Source of the DNA: Lachnospiraceae bacterium
GTDB lineage: Bacteria; Bacillota; Clostridia; Lachnospirales; Lachnospiraceae
Length of the DNA stretch: 64,000 bases
Reading direction: 5' to 3'
Assembly: GCA_015056735.1 (NCBI GenBank)
Contig: SVFT01000001.1
Span: forward strand, 124,001-188,000
In this document: positions 37,109-45,470 of the stretch, piece by piece
Layout: each line of letters opens with the position of its first letter
How positions within the stretch are numbered: position 1 is the first letter of the stretch
The notes under the pieces: generated by a model
Database searches by the model: none
What the model saw: only the letters and a program-made list of their open reading frames with translations
What the model was told of the DNA's origin: nothing
Program-made: the position numbers and the translations under genes

Positions 37109-38296
37109 ATGACGGGCAAAGAACGAATGAATCTGGCAGCGGAACTTTCCGCTGTCAGTATTTTTAGGGATGTGATCAAAAAGCAGCCGCTGGCGGCACT
37201 GATCGCATATTGCAAAAACGAAGACAATGCGGTGGAAGCGATGCGCCTTTACGGCGAATTCGTATCTTCGCTGGAAGATTTCCGGTATTCTTTTTCCGAT
37301 TTTCTGCTCCGGGCAGTCTATGAGGACGAGAATCCCTATGTGACGGACAGGGCACAGAACCTTCCGGTATCGGACGTACTGCAGGCGAATGCAGACGGAG
37401 AGCTTGCACTTTTTTCAAAACTCACGAGACTTACGGCAGCGGAGCTGACAGAGGGGATTTCCTATGACGGCTATGTGCCGCGGTTTATAAATGAGGAGAC
37501 GGATCTTGGCGCAGCTTACCGCGATCGACTTGCCAATATCAGGACGCTTGGTTATGGCGTTTTTGCCTCTTCCTGCATGTTCCGCGTGAAGGACGGTGAG
37601 ATCGTGCCGGTTGAGTCGGCCGATACGATCACGAAAGATCGCTTCGTCGGGTACGATACGGAGCGAGAGCAGGTATTCCGAAATACGGAGGCGCTGATCT
37701 GCGGCAGACCTGCGGCGAACATCCTTCTGTACGGCGATGCCGGTACCGGTAAGTCGTCGACGGTCAAGGCCTGCGCGAATCACTATTACGAAAAGGGCGT
37801 GCGTCTGATCGAGATCCGCAAGGACCAGCTTTTCGAACTGTCCCGCGTCATGGGCAGGATCGCGAACAATCCGCTTAAGTTTATTATCTTCATCGACGAT
37901 CTGTCGTTTAATAAGAACGACGATAATTTCAGTATGCTTAAGGCAGCGCTCGAAGGATCCGCATCGGCAAAAGCATCCAATGCGGTCATCTACGCAACGA
38001 GCAATCGCCGCCATATCGTGAAGGAGACCTTCTCCGACCGCGGCAGCAGCGATGATGTGCACCACAGCGATACGGTGCAGGAACTGATGTCCTTATCCGA
38101 CCGCTTCGGCCTGACGGTTTACTTCGAACGTCCGAATAAGCAGCTGTACCTTACGATCGTGCGTCGCCTTGCTGCGGATCGCGGGATCGAGATCGCGCAG
38201 GATGAGCTCGCTAGAAGGGCAGAAACATATGCACTTGCGAAGGGCTTTCGCTCGCCGCGCGCGGCAGAGCAGTTTGTGGACAGCCTGCAGGAATAA
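37109..38296 (+). CDS. DUF815-family ATP-binding protein
   Basis: A 395-residue AAA-type protein of the DUF815 family. Walker A is YGDAGTGKSST, Walker B FIIFIDDLSF, with a sensor-like YATSNRRHIV. The cellular role is unknown. It starts 6 bp after ilvD and may be read through from the ilv operon, but its function is probably unrelated. Confidence 0.88.
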   Translation: MTGKERMNLAAELSAVSIFRDVIKKQPLAALIAYCKNEDNAVEAMRLYGEFVSSLEDFRYSFSDFLLRAVYEDENPYVTDRAQNLPVSDVLQANADGELALFSKLTRLTAAELTEGISYDGYVPRFINEETDLGAAYRDRLANIRTLGYGVFASSCMFRVKDGEIVPVESADTITKDRFVGYDTEREQVFRNTEALICGRPAANILLYGDAGTGKSSTVKACANHYYEKGVRLIEIRKDQLFELSRVMGRIANNPLKFIIFIDDLSFNKNDDNFSMLKAALEGSASAKASNAVIYATSNRRHIVKETFSDRGSSDDVHHSDTVQELMSLSDRFGLTVYFERPNKQLYLTIVRRLAADRGIEIAQDELARRAETYALAKGFRSPRAAEQFVDSLQE

Positions 38297-38302
38297 ATAC
38301 TG

Positions 38303-38331
38303 TTGACATTTAACGCGTTACAGTGTATAAG
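38303..38331 (+). promoter_or_regulatory. Promoter of the T-box/ECF operon
   Basis: TTGACA (38303-38308), 17-bp spacer, TG-extended TATAAG (38326-38331). The T-box leader begins about 10 nt downstream. Confidence 0.82.
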
Positions 38332-38340
38332 TAAAGTAAT

Positions 38341-38639
38341 CAAACCGTAGAGGAAGAGTAGTAGTTTTCCGCACGTTCATCCAAAGAGAGTCGCGTATGG
38401 TGGGATGCGATGATGGATCGGATCATGAATGGACTTCCGAGGGCAAACGGAAACGGATATCTACATGTATCCGGAGTATGGGAGACGGAGTATGATCCTC
38501 CGTGAACAAAGATCGGCATATTGAACGTCATGAAGATGTGCGTATGCAGTAAGAGGGCGTAGTTTACGTCAAGCCGGGTGGCACCGCAGGTAAAGAATCG
38601 ATACCTGTCCCAGCAGTAACTGTTGGGACAGGTTTTTTT
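38341..38639 (+). promoter_or_regulatory. T-box riboswitch with a UGG (tryptophan) specifier
   Basis: The T-box core GGGTGGCACCGCAGG lies at 38576-38590 and a terminator (CCTGTCCCA paired with TTGGGACAGG, then seven Ts) at 38604-38639. In the Stem I 3' strand ATGAATGGACTTCC places UGG at 38430-38432 in the usual GAA-NNN-A context, so it should read tRNA-Trp. The T-box bulge is UGGC; its C pairs with a G discriminator, as in bacterial tRNA-Trp. Uncharged tRNA-Trp should therefore switch on the downstream transporter. Confidence 0.9.
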
Positions 38640-38770
38640 GTTGCAACAGTCCTGCAGCGGTATCCTCTACAAGCGGTATCGCTGCTTGCAGGGAATAACG
38701 CTTGTAGGAGATACCGTTGACAGGGCGCAAGAACATCGAGAAGCTTTGCTTCGAGATGTACTGTTGCAAC
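38640..38770 (+). repeat. Nested palindromic element between the T-box terminator and the S-component gene
   Basis: Outer arms GTTGCAACAGT (38640-38650) and ACTGTTGCAAC (38760-38770) are perfect complements. Inside, 38658-38675 and 38699-38716 form an 18-bp near-perfect stem (CGGTATC..TACAAGCG with CGCTTGTA..GATACCG), followed by a second stem-loop ACATC..AAGC / GCTT..GATGT. A separate hairpin, CAATCGAGT / ACTCGATTG, follows at about 38769-38797. It is either an inserted structured repeat or an additional leader RNA fold. Confidence 0.75.
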
Positions 38771-38817
38771 AATCGAGTTATTGGAGATCACTCGATTGGG
38801 AGAAAAGGAGTATGATC

Positions 38818-39372
38818 ATGGAGAACACAATGGAAAGAAGAGTCGTTAACACGGAAGAAAAGAAGGGTCTTGCGAATACCAGGAACCTCATTCTGGTCGG
38901 GATCATGATGGCGGTCGGCATCGTCCTTCGTCTTTTTGCAGGCGCGATTGCGCTCGGCAACATGCATCCTAACTTTCTGATCGCAACCTACTGCCTGTCT
39001 ATTTTTATCGTAAAGCCCAAGGTAACGGAAGCGGCTGCGATCGGCCTCATCAGCGGTCTGATCAGCCAGATCGGCACCAGCATGGCATGGCTCGGCCTTG
39101 GCAGCGAGACACTTGGCGCGATCGTAATGTGCGTTCTTGTTGCCTGTGTGAAGCTTCCGAAATTCGTAAAGCCGATCGTTTGTACATTCCTCGCAACGCT
39201 CGTATCCGGCTTTGCATTTGTCGGTCTTGCGGCTCTGACTTATGCGCGCCCGATGCCGATGGCACAGTTTGTCAGCATGTCCATCGTGACCGTTGTGACA
39301 GCGCTCCTCAATATGGTGATCGTAACAGCGCTTGCTATTCCGGTTGACCACGTAATGGGTAATAAAGACTGA
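38818..39372 (+). CDS. trpP: ECF transporter S component, probable tryptophan-specific (TrpP-like)
   Basis: A 184-residue protein with 5-6 membrane helices. The layout resembles TrpP: an N-terminal helix, IALGNMHPNFLIATYCLSI, a glycine-rich helix GLISGLISQIGTS, and a final TALLNMVIVTALAIPV. The Trp T-box upstream is the main support for tryptophan specificity. The start is ATG 38818, 7 bases after AAAAGGAG; ATG 38812 is possible. Its own energy module follows immediately. Confidence 0.78.
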   Translation: MENTMERRVVNTEEKKGLANTRNLILVGIMMAVGIVLRLFAGAIALGNMHPNFLIATYCLSIFIVKPKVTEAAAIGLISGLISQIGTSMAWLGLGSETLGAIVMCVLVACVKLPKFVKPIVCTFLATLVSGFAFVGLAALTYARPMPMAQFVSMSIVTVVTALLNMVIVTALAIPVDHVMGNKD

Positions 39373-39374
39373 TC

Positions 39375-40217
39375 ATGATCGAAATAAAGAACTTAACTTT
39401 TCAATATAAAAAAAGTGACAAGCCTGCGCTCCGGGATGTGAACCTTGCCATCCCGGACGGAGATTTTGTCGGGATCATTGGGACGAGCGGGGCCGGAAAA
39501 ACGACGCTCGCTCTTTCCATGAATGGGGTTATCCCGCATCAGATCGAAGGAGACTACTACGGAAGCGTCTCCGTAAACGGACTTGATACGGTAGATACGC
39601 CGACATCAAAGCTTTGCCGCATCGTGGGTGAAGTCTTTCAGGATATTGACAGCCAGATGGTTTCCTCTGTTGTGGAGGATGAGATCCTTTTTGGCATGGA
39701 GAATTTCGGCGTGCCGCACGATGAGATCGGTGTGCGCCTGGAGCGGATCCTTGCAGACGTGGGGATCGAAGATCTGCGTCATCGCAGGATCGCATCCCTG
39801 TCCGGCGGACAGAAGCAGAAGGTCGCGATTGCGGCGATCCTGGCACTTGAACCGGATGTGATCGTCCTGGATGAGCCGACCGGGGAGCTCGATCCCGAAA
39901 GCAGCAGACAGGTTTTCTCATTGCTTCGTAAGATGAACCGTGAGAAAGGCATCACGGTCATCGTCATCGAACAGAAAATCATGCTTCTTTGCGAGTATGT
40001 AAAGCACCTTCTTGTATTGCAAGACGGCGTGATCCGTTTTGACGGGCCGACGCGGGAAGTCATCGCGCACACGGATGATTTTAAACAGCTTGGCATCAAC
40101 ATTCCACGTGTGACGGAGCTGTACGGACGCCTGTCTGAGAAAAGGGACGCAGGCGGCAGGATCCCGCTTGATGTAGAAGAAGCAGTGGCGATGGTTCGCG
40201 GGGTGATGAAACGATGA
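39375..40217 (+). CDS. ecfA1: ECF transporter ATPase A
   Basis: A 280-residue ABC ATPase. Walker A is GTSGAGKTT, signature LSGGQKQKVAIA, Walker B VIVLDEPTGELDP. It forms a heterodimer with the next ATPase and couples to EcfT. It starts 2 bp after the S-component gene and overlaps the next gene by 4 bp. Confidence 0.92.
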   Translation: MIEIKNLTFQYKKSDKPALRDVNLAIPDGDFVGIIGTSGAGKTTLALSMNGVIPHQIEGDYYGSVSVNGLDTVDTPTSKLCRIVGEVFQDIDSQMVSSVVEDEILFGMENFGVPHDEIGVRLERILADVGIEDLRHRRIASLSGGQKQKVAIAAILALEPDVIVLDEPTGELDPESSRQVFSLLRKMNREKGITVIVIEQKIMLLCEYVKHLLVLQDGVIRFDGPTREVIAHTDDFKQLGINIPRVTELYGRLSEKRDAGGRIPLDVEEAVAMVRGVMKR

Positions 40218-41032
40218 GTACGGGCAATATTCTGGATTTTCAACATGTATCATTTGCATATCATGCGGACAGGCCGATCCTGACAGATCTGTCATTTACT
40301 TTGCAGCGCGGCGAATTTGTCGCCCTGATCGGAAGTAACGGCGCAGGCAAAAGCACGATCAGCAGGCTCTGTAACGGGCTCTTAAAGCCGACGTTAGGAA
40401 CGGTCCTTCTGGACGGGCGGGATACGTCGAAAGTGCCCGTCAGCAAACTGGCTTCTTCGTGCGGTTTTCTCTTCCAGAATCCGGACAGGCAGATCTGCGA
40501 GAACAGCGTTTATGAGGAGATCGCGTTCAGCATGCGTGCGCAGGGCTGGAAGGAAGAAGATATCGCGGTCAGAGTCGAAGAAGAGCTCAACCGCTTTGAC
40601 TTAAAGGCAGACTGGTATCCGTTCGAGAGAAGCCGCGGCGAGAGACAGCGGATCGCACTCGCGGGCGCGATCGCAGCAGAGCCGGAGCTGCTGATCCTTG
40701 ATGAGCCTACAACGGGGCTTGATTATCTGGAGTGTATCCGCATCATGGACTATGTCACATACCTGAATCGTGAGAAGCAGATCACGGTTCTGATGGTCAG
40801 TCATGACATGGAGCTCGTGCTTGCGTATGCAAAGCGCGTTCTGGTCTTATGTGACGGTAATCTTCTCGGAGACGGAGAGACGAGAGAGATGATGAAGCAG
40901 GAATCTCTTCTGAAAAAAGCGCGCGTCCTGCCGCCGCAGATCCCGGAGCTTGCACTCCGCCTCGGTGAAGGCTTTGAGGATGTCTATACGGTGGATGAGA
41001 TGGCCGAAGCTGTTCTTGGAGGTGCGCGATGA
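40214..41032 (+). CDS. ecfA2: ECF transporter ATPase A'
   Basis: A 272-residue ABC ATPase. Walker A is GSNGAGKST and Walker B LLILDEPTTGLD. The signature reads RSRGERQRIALAGA, so the LSGGQ serine-glycine pair is altered (SRGER), and one of the two composite ATP sites may be weaker. It overlaps both neighbours by 4 bp. Confidence 0.91.
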   Translation: MSTGNILDFQHVSFAYHADRPILTDLSFTLQRGEFVALIGSNGAGKSTISRLCNGLLKPTLGTVLLDGRDTSKVPVSKLASSCGFLFQNPDRQICENSVYEEIAFSMRAQGWKEEDIAVRVEEELNRFDLKADWYPFERSRGERQRIALAGAIAAEPELLILDEPTTGLDYLECIRIMDYVTYLNREKQITVLMVSHDMELVLAYAKRVLVLCDGNLLGDGETREMMKQESLLKKARVLPPQIPELALRLGEGFEDVYTVDEMAEAVLGGAR

Positions 41033-41811
41033 ATCTTTTGAATTACGTGGAGGGGAGCAGTTTCCTTCATCGGTGTAACCCGATCACGAAACTGGCTGCC
41101 GCCTTCTTATACGGCATGGCATGTATCCTGTGCGGGAGCATTGTGGGTGAGCTTATACTCATCGCGCTCATGATCCTGATTGCGGGGACTGCGCATCTTG
41201 CGGGCAGAGCCGTGCGCCTGACATGGAGGCTGCTTGTGCTGGGTCTTCTGATGTTCCTGATCCAGCTCTTCTTTGTGCGGACAGGCGATCCGCTTGTTGT
41301 GGTGGGCGGCTTTACGCTGATCACAAAGGACGGCCTTGTGAGTGCGCTTCTCTTATCGCTTCGCGTTGTTGCGACCATGCTGCCGCTCATGCTCTTATTT
41401 GCGATCACGGAAATAAGTGATCTTTGCAATGCGCTTGTAAAGTCGGCTCATATACCGTACCGCTATGCGTTCATCGTGACAACGGCATTCCGGTTTGTAC
41501 CGATCCTTGCAACAGAGTATCACGACATTGAGGATGCGCAGAAATCGCGCGGCGTGGATCTCGATACAAAGAATATCTTCCGTAAGATCAAGCTGGTCGT
41601 ACCGCTGACGGTACCTCTTCTGGTATCTAGTCTAAAAAAGGTGGACAGCAGTGCGATCTCGGCCGAGATGCGCGGATTTGCGATGCGTACAGGCGCATCC
41701 GGATACAAGGAGTATCCGTTTGGAATGCGTGATGCGGTCGTGTTTGTGTTTCTGGCGGCGTGCATTGCGTGTTCGGTGTTGTTTTTACGTGGCGGGATGT
41801 ATTTGATCTAG
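41029..41811 (+). CDS. ecfT: ECF transporter transmembrane component T
   Basis: A 260-residue membrane protein with about five hydrophobic helices and two cytoplasmic coupling helices bearing the X-R-G motifs (QKSRGVDLD and EMRGFAMR), the EcfT hallmark. It completes an S-A-A'-T set. The same module could also serve ThiW and ThiT. Confidence 0.9.
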   Translation: MNLLNYVEGSSFLHRCNPITKLAAAFLYGMACILCGSIVGELILIALMILIAGTAHLAGRAVRLTWRLLVLGLLMFLIQLFFVRTGDPLVVVGGFTLITKDGLVSALLLSLRVVATMLPLMLLFAITEISDLCNALVKSAHIPYRYAFIVTTAFRFVPILATEYHDIEDAQKSRGVDLDTKNIFRKIKLVVPLTVPLLVSSLKKVDSSAISAEMRGFAMRTGASGYKEYPFGMRDAVVFVFLAACIACSVLFLRGGMYLI

Positions 41812-41835
41812 CAACTTGTCGGCTTAAGATTACGA

Positions 41836-42016
41836 GAAGTTTTCGATTACCGTTTGCGGCACGCATTCTGCACTAAATTCATCAGCATTCTGAAAAGCGC
41901 CGGGGCATTTCTGCGGAACTCGCTTCGCTCAGACACGTCCTCGAAATGCCCGTTTCAGAATACCGATTCATTAAGTGCCCATGCGGAAGCATGCAAGCCG
42001 GTAATGCGAAAACTTC
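41836..42016. repeat. Long imperfect palindromic element (MITE/REP-like)
   Basis: Outer arm GAAGTTTTCGATTACCG (41836-41852) matches the complement of 41999-42016 with one extra base. A second nested pair is GCACTAAATTCATC and GATTCATTAAGTGC. The core hairpin is CATTCTGAAA..GGGCATTTC with GAAATGCCC..TTTCAGAATA, capped by GGAACTCGCTTCGCTCAGAC. That cap sequence resembles palindromic repeats I have seen dispersed in Lachnospiraceae genomes (recollection, not a search). No transposase is encoded. The 311-bp gap 41812-42122 holds nothing else certain. Confidence 0.78.
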
Positions 42017-42122
42017 AGCAGAAGTTCTTAAAAATGTCGCTATAAACAGGATGTGGACAGCCGGCGAGAACTCTACATATGCCAATACGTATATAACTCA
42101 TATATTACGAGGTGAGATAATT

Positions 42123-43388
42123 ATGGATCTGGATGCTGTACTGAAATACGGAAAAGAAGAGGTCATGATACCGATCCGCGGCGCGAAGTCGATCGTGACG
42201 CTGGCAACAAAGCCGATGCCGGTCATCGAAGATATCGAGGCGGAGCTGAAAAAGGGCTTGGAATCGCCGATCGGATCGAAGCCGTTAAAGGAACTGATCT
42301 CGGCGGATGATGAGGTTACGATCGTGGTATCCGATTATACGCGTGCGTGGATGCATCAGGGAGCGGTATTGACGATTCTGGGGCATTATCTTACAGAAGA
42401 GATGCAGGTGCTCTTTTCTCATATTGAAGTTGTGATCGCACTCGGTACGCACCGTAAGTCGACAGATGCGGAGAAGAAGCTTGTGGCAGGGGATTATCTG
42501 TATGAGCACTGTAATGTGACCGATCATGACTGCGACGGTCCCTGTGTGAATCTCGGGACGACGAGCCGGGGGACGGTCGTGGAGGTGAATCCGCTGATTG
42601 TCGGACGTAAGACGATTATTGTAGGCGGCACGGTCCATCATATGATGGCGGGCTTTGGCGGCGGTCGCAAAAATATCCTGCCGGGCGTATCAAGCAGACG
42701 GACGATCCGCCAGAACCATGAGCGTGCGCTCGATCCCGTGAAGCCGCAGACCTATGAGAAGGTCGGGAGCGGTCTGATGGTGGAGAATCCGATCCATGAA
42801 GATATGTGTGAGGCGGCAGCGCTTGCGGCGCCGACATTCGGGATCAATATCGTGGCGGATACGAAAGGCAATCACAGCGGGTTCTTTTGCGGCGATGTGA
42901 CAAAGGCATGGGAGGAAAGCTGCCTCTTCCAGAAATCGTTTTATGAGTGTCCGATCGAAAAGGAAGCGGATATCGTGATCTGCTCGACGGGCGGCTATCC
43001 CAAGGACTTGAATCTCTATCAAGGGTGCAAGGGCCTCATTAATGGCATGCGTGCGGTTAAGAAGGGCGGGCTTTTGTTGTGGCTGTGCCGGTGCGAAGAC
43101 GGTACGGGGGCGCCTGACTATACATCCTGGCTTGCACCGCTTAAAGAGGGAAGGCTTACGGAAGCGCTGCGGTCTGACTTTACGATCGGCGGTTATATCT
43201 TTTTCCTGACGATCGAGACGCTTCAGAAGGCGGAGTGCCGCATCATGAGCCTCATTGAAAAGGAGACGACCGATACGATGGGGATGACGGGGACGGACAA
43301 CATCAAGGACCTGCTTGCAGGCGTTGATTTTACCGGCAAGGATGTGTGCATCATGCCGCATGGCAGCATCGTGCCAATGGAAAAATAG
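42123..43388 (+). CDS. LarA-like nickel-dependent lactate racemase family protein (DUF2088)
   Basis: A 421-residue protein. LarA landmarks are the DYTRAW segment, IALGTHRKST, the metal/cofactor His pair in GGTVHHMMAGFGGG and the cofactor-attaching Lys region FGGGRKNILPGVSS. LarA homologues racemise or epimerise 2-hydroxy acids using a nickel-pincer nucleotide; no larB/C/E genes are in the window, so the substrate is open. The start is ATG 42123; the frame extends upstream through the palindromic element, which is not protein-like. Confidence 0.85.
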   Translation: MDLDAVLKYGKEEVMIPIRGAKSIVTLATKPMPVIEDIEAELKKGLESPIGSKPLKELISADDEVTIVVSDYTRAWMHQGAVLTILGHYLTEEMQVLFSHIEVVIALGTHRKSTDAEKKLVAGDYLYEHCNVTDHDCDGPCVNLGTTSRGTVVEVNPLIVGRKTIIVGGTVHHMMAGFGGGRKNILPGVSSRRTIRQNHERALDPVKPQTYEKVGSGLMVENPIHEDMCEAAALAAPTFGINIVADTKGNHSGFFCGDVTKAWEESCLFQKSFYECPIEKEADIVICSTGGYPKDLNLYQGCKGLINGMRAVKKGGLLLWLCRCEDGTGAPDYTSWLAPLKEGRLTEALRSDFTIGGYIFFLTIETLQKAECRIMSLIEKETTDTMGMTGTDNIKDLLAGVDFTGKDVCIMPHGSIVPMEK

Positions 43389-43401
43389 ATATTACATATG
43401 T

Positions 43402-43446
43402 AAATCGGGCGCGGAGACAGCAGCAAAACACTCCGCGCCCATTTAC
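43402..43446 (+). terminator. Hairpin after the LarA-like gene
   Basis: TAAAT, CGGGCGCGGAG, a 14-nt loop, CTCCGCGCCC, ATTTA. It is a strong stem without a long T-run. Confidence 0.65.
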
Positions 43447-43449
43447 AGC

Positions 43450-43526
43450 TTTTCAAAATAGCAGAATAGTGATATGATCTGATTGCGCGTTTCTTCGCGC
43501 ATCGAAATTCCTGGACATTTCGTCCG
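43450..43526 (+). promoter_or_regulatory. Promoter plus tandem-hairpin leader, copy B
   Basis: -35 TTTTCA (43450-43455), 17-bp spacer, extended -10 TGATATGAT (43470-43478). Hairpin 1 (43484-43501) is TGCGCG, TTTCTT loop, CGCGCA. Hairpin 2 (43512-43526) is TGGAC, ATTTC loop, GTCCG. Homology to copy A begins at the -35 and runs into the Rpn gene. Confidence 0.72.
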
Positions 43527-43633
43527 ATTTTTCCATTTTGAAGCATTTTGTTTTATCTGAAGAGGGGGTGATTCTGCCGGTTTCCTTATATTGCAACAAA
43601 CCAGTATCACATTTATAATGAAGGAGGAATGGT

Positions 43634-44551
43634 ATGGAAGATACCAAAACAAACAAAAAGTACAAGGACAGACTCTTTTCCTTAATTTTCGGAAACGAGA
43701 AAAACAAGAAGTGGACATTGGCACTATATAATGCCGTCAATCGTTCGAATTATACGAATCCGGATGACATTGAGATCAACACGATCGAAGATTTCCTGTA
43801 TATGGGGATGAAGAACGATGTGTCGTTCCTGCTTCATACATCAGTCAACCTGTATGAGCATCAGAGCACATACAATCCCAATATGCCGGCGCGACAGCTG
43901 ATTTATATCGGACAGCTTTTTGATAAGTATATCAAGAAGAATAAGTGCAATATCTATGGCGCAAAGAGGATTGAACTTCCGGTCCCGAAACTTGTCGTAT
44001 TCTATAACGGTCTGAAGGATACAGGAGATGAGGAATACCTGTATTTGAGCGATCTTTTTCCGAAAACAGGCAGGGATGAGGCGGATGTTACAGCGCGTGT
44101 CCGAATGATCAACATCAATTATGGACGCAACAATGAACTGCTTGATGCTTGCATGCCATTGTACGAATATGCCTGGTTTGTCGAGCAGATTAGGATAAAT
44201 GGCAGGTCCATGGAACCGGATGAAGCAATAGGCAAAGCATTGGCAGATATGCCGGATGCGTTCTCAATCAAAGAGTATCTTTTGGAGAACAGAGCGGAGG
44301 TCGAAATGAGTTGTTTAACTGAGTACAATGAAGCCGAAACCATGAATATGCTTAAAGAAGAAGCTCGTGAAGAGGGACTTGCAGAGGGACGTGCAGAAGG
44401 ACGTGCAGAAGGACGTGCAGAAGGACGTGCAGAAGGGCGCGCGGAAGGCCGGATGGAAGCTGCACATAGTTTTGCCGCATACTTAATGTCTAAGGATGCA
44501 TCCCTCTCTGAGGAAGACGCATTAAAGGAAGTAATGAGAGCAATAAATTAG
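43634..44551 (+). CDS. Rpn-family recombination-promoting nuclease / putative transposase, copy B
   Basis: A 305-residue paralogue of the gene at 7988-8908, nearly identical over the first 130 residues (INTIEDFLYMGMKNDVSFLL) and diverging toward the C-terminus. The tail has an expanded EGRAEGRAEGRAEGRAEGRA run. The catalytic core and LPVPKLVVFYNG are intact, so both copies look functional. It lies between the larA-like gene and cutC with no visible terminal repeats. Confidence 0.88.
   Translation: MEDTKTNKKYKDRLFSLIFGNEKNKKWTLALYNAVNRSNYTNPDDIEINTIEDFLYMGMKNDVSFLLHTSVNLYEHQSTYNPNMPARQLIYIGQLFDKYIKKNKCNIYGAKRIELPVPKLVVFYNGLKDTGDEEYLYLSDLFPKTGRDEADVTARVRMININYGRNNELLDACMPLYEYAWFVEQIRINGRSMEPDEAIGKALADMPDAFSIKEYLLENRAEVEMSCLTEYNEAETMNMLKEEAREEGLAEGRAEGRAEGRAEGRAEGRAEGRMEAAHSFAAYLMSKDASLSEEDALKEVMRAIN
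44387..44446 (+). repeat. In-frame 12-bp tandem repeat in Rpn copy B
   Basis: Four perfect copies of GGACGTGCAGAA (44387-44434) plus one degenerate copy encode Glu-Gly-Arg-Ala steps of a charged helix. Copy A has shorter, different repeats at the same place, so the tract varies in length by slippage. Confidence 0.9.
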
Positions 44552-44587
44552 GAAAGCAGAGGATTGAGGTAAGCGCGGGTACCGTAT

Positions 44588-45322
44588 ATGGAGGATCGTA
44601 TCCTGATCGAGGTCTGCTGTGGCTCTCCGGAAGATGCCATCACGGCGTACCGGGCGGGCGCAGACCGCGTGGAATTAAACAGGGCATTGGAGCTTGGCGG
44701 GCTTAGTCCGACGCCGGCGGAGGTTTCTTTTGTCAAAAAGGAGGTCCCGGGGCTTATCGTGATCGCAATGGTACGCCCGCGCGGTGGCGGTTTTACATAC
44801 AGCGGTGAGGAATATATGCGCATGCTTTCTGAGTGTGAGAATCTGTTGAAAGCCGGTGCGGATGGGATCGCGTTCGGCTTCCTGCATGAAGACGGAAGCG
44901 TGGATGAGATGCATGCGGCGGCTTTTGTTGAATTGATCCACCGGTATGGAAAGCAGGCAGTTTTTCACAGAGCAGTTGACATAACACCGGACCGCGATGC
45001 GGCATTTGAAGTTCTGATCGGGCTTGGAATCGACAGAGTCCTGACAAGCGGCGGCGAAGAGACGGCCATGGCCGGTGCGGAAGAGATCGCGTGGCTGCAG
45101 AAGACTTACGGCAGCAGGATCTCGATCCTTCCCGGAAGTGGGATCAATGCCGGCAACGCGGCATCCCTGATCAAAATGACAGGCGTGCACGAGATCCACA
45201 GTTCCTGCAAAAGTCCTGCCAAGGATCCGACTGCCCGAAGGGAAACGGTTGATTTCGGAGGCCACAACAAGGTCTCCGCAGATAAAGTGAGAAATCTGCG
45301 AAAAGCAGTAGATAACGTATGA
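44588..45322 (+). CDS. cutC: CutC-family protein
   Basis: A 244-residue TIM-barrel protein of the CutC family. Motifs are EVCCGSPEDAITAYRAGADR, ALELGGLSPT, VMVRPRGGG in the form IAMVRPRGGGFTYS, and FHRAVDITPD. It was historically linked to copper homeostasis, but its biochemical role is unsettled. It is the last host gene before the prophage. Confidence 0.92.
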   Translation: MEDRILIEVCCGSPEDAITAYRAGADRVELNRALELGGLSPTPAEVSFVKKEVPGLIVIAMVRPRGGGFTYSGEEYMRMLSECENLLKAGADGIAFGFLHEDGSVDEMHAAAFVELIHRYGKQAVFHRAVDITPDRDAAFEVLIGLGIDRVLTSGGEETAMAGAEEIAWLQKTYGSRISILPGSGINAGNAASLIKMTGVHEIHSSCKSPAKDPTARRETVDFGGHNKVSADKVRNLRKAVDNV

Positions 45323-45330
45323 TCAAAAAA

Positions 45331-45367
45331 GTCGCATGGTATCTGCCATGCGACCTTCTATTTTTTA
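45331..45367 (+). terminator. Terminator of cutC
   Basis: GTCGCATGG, TATCTG loop, CCATGCGAC, then CTTCTATTTTTT. Confidence 0.85.
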
Positions 45368-45389
45368 AGAGTGGAGCATAGGGGGATCG

Positions 45390-45435
45390 AAAAGCCATGC
45401 AGAACGCGAAGAAGTACGCATTTTGCATGGCTTTT
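45390..45435. terminator. Hairpin at the host/prophage boundary
   Basis: AAAAGCCATGCA (45390-45401) is a perfect complement of TGCATGGCTTTT (45424-45435). It can end transcription of the integrase gene (minus) and of host transcripts. The left attachment site probably lies between here and 45470, but it cannot be defined without the right end of the prophage. Confidence 0.65.
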
Positions 45436-45470
45436 TGCATTTCACGGTATAAAAATGGGATAAAATGTGA

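Noticed and set aside
38623-38817. 65-residue N-terminal extension of the TrpP-like protein
   Set aside because: It would start inside the T-box terminator and run through the nested palindrome. A good ribosome site precedes ATG 38818.
41946-42122. 59-residue N-terminal extension of the LarA-like protein
   Set aside because: It is read from the arm of a palindromic element and has no family similarity. ATG 42123 gives the normal start.
44387-44446. CRISPR array
   Set aside because: The 12-bp repeats have no spacers and are in frame within a gene. No repeat-spacer array was found anywhere in the window.
45360-45470. A defined attL core
   Set aside because: Without the right end of the prophage or an empty site no direct repeat can be identified.
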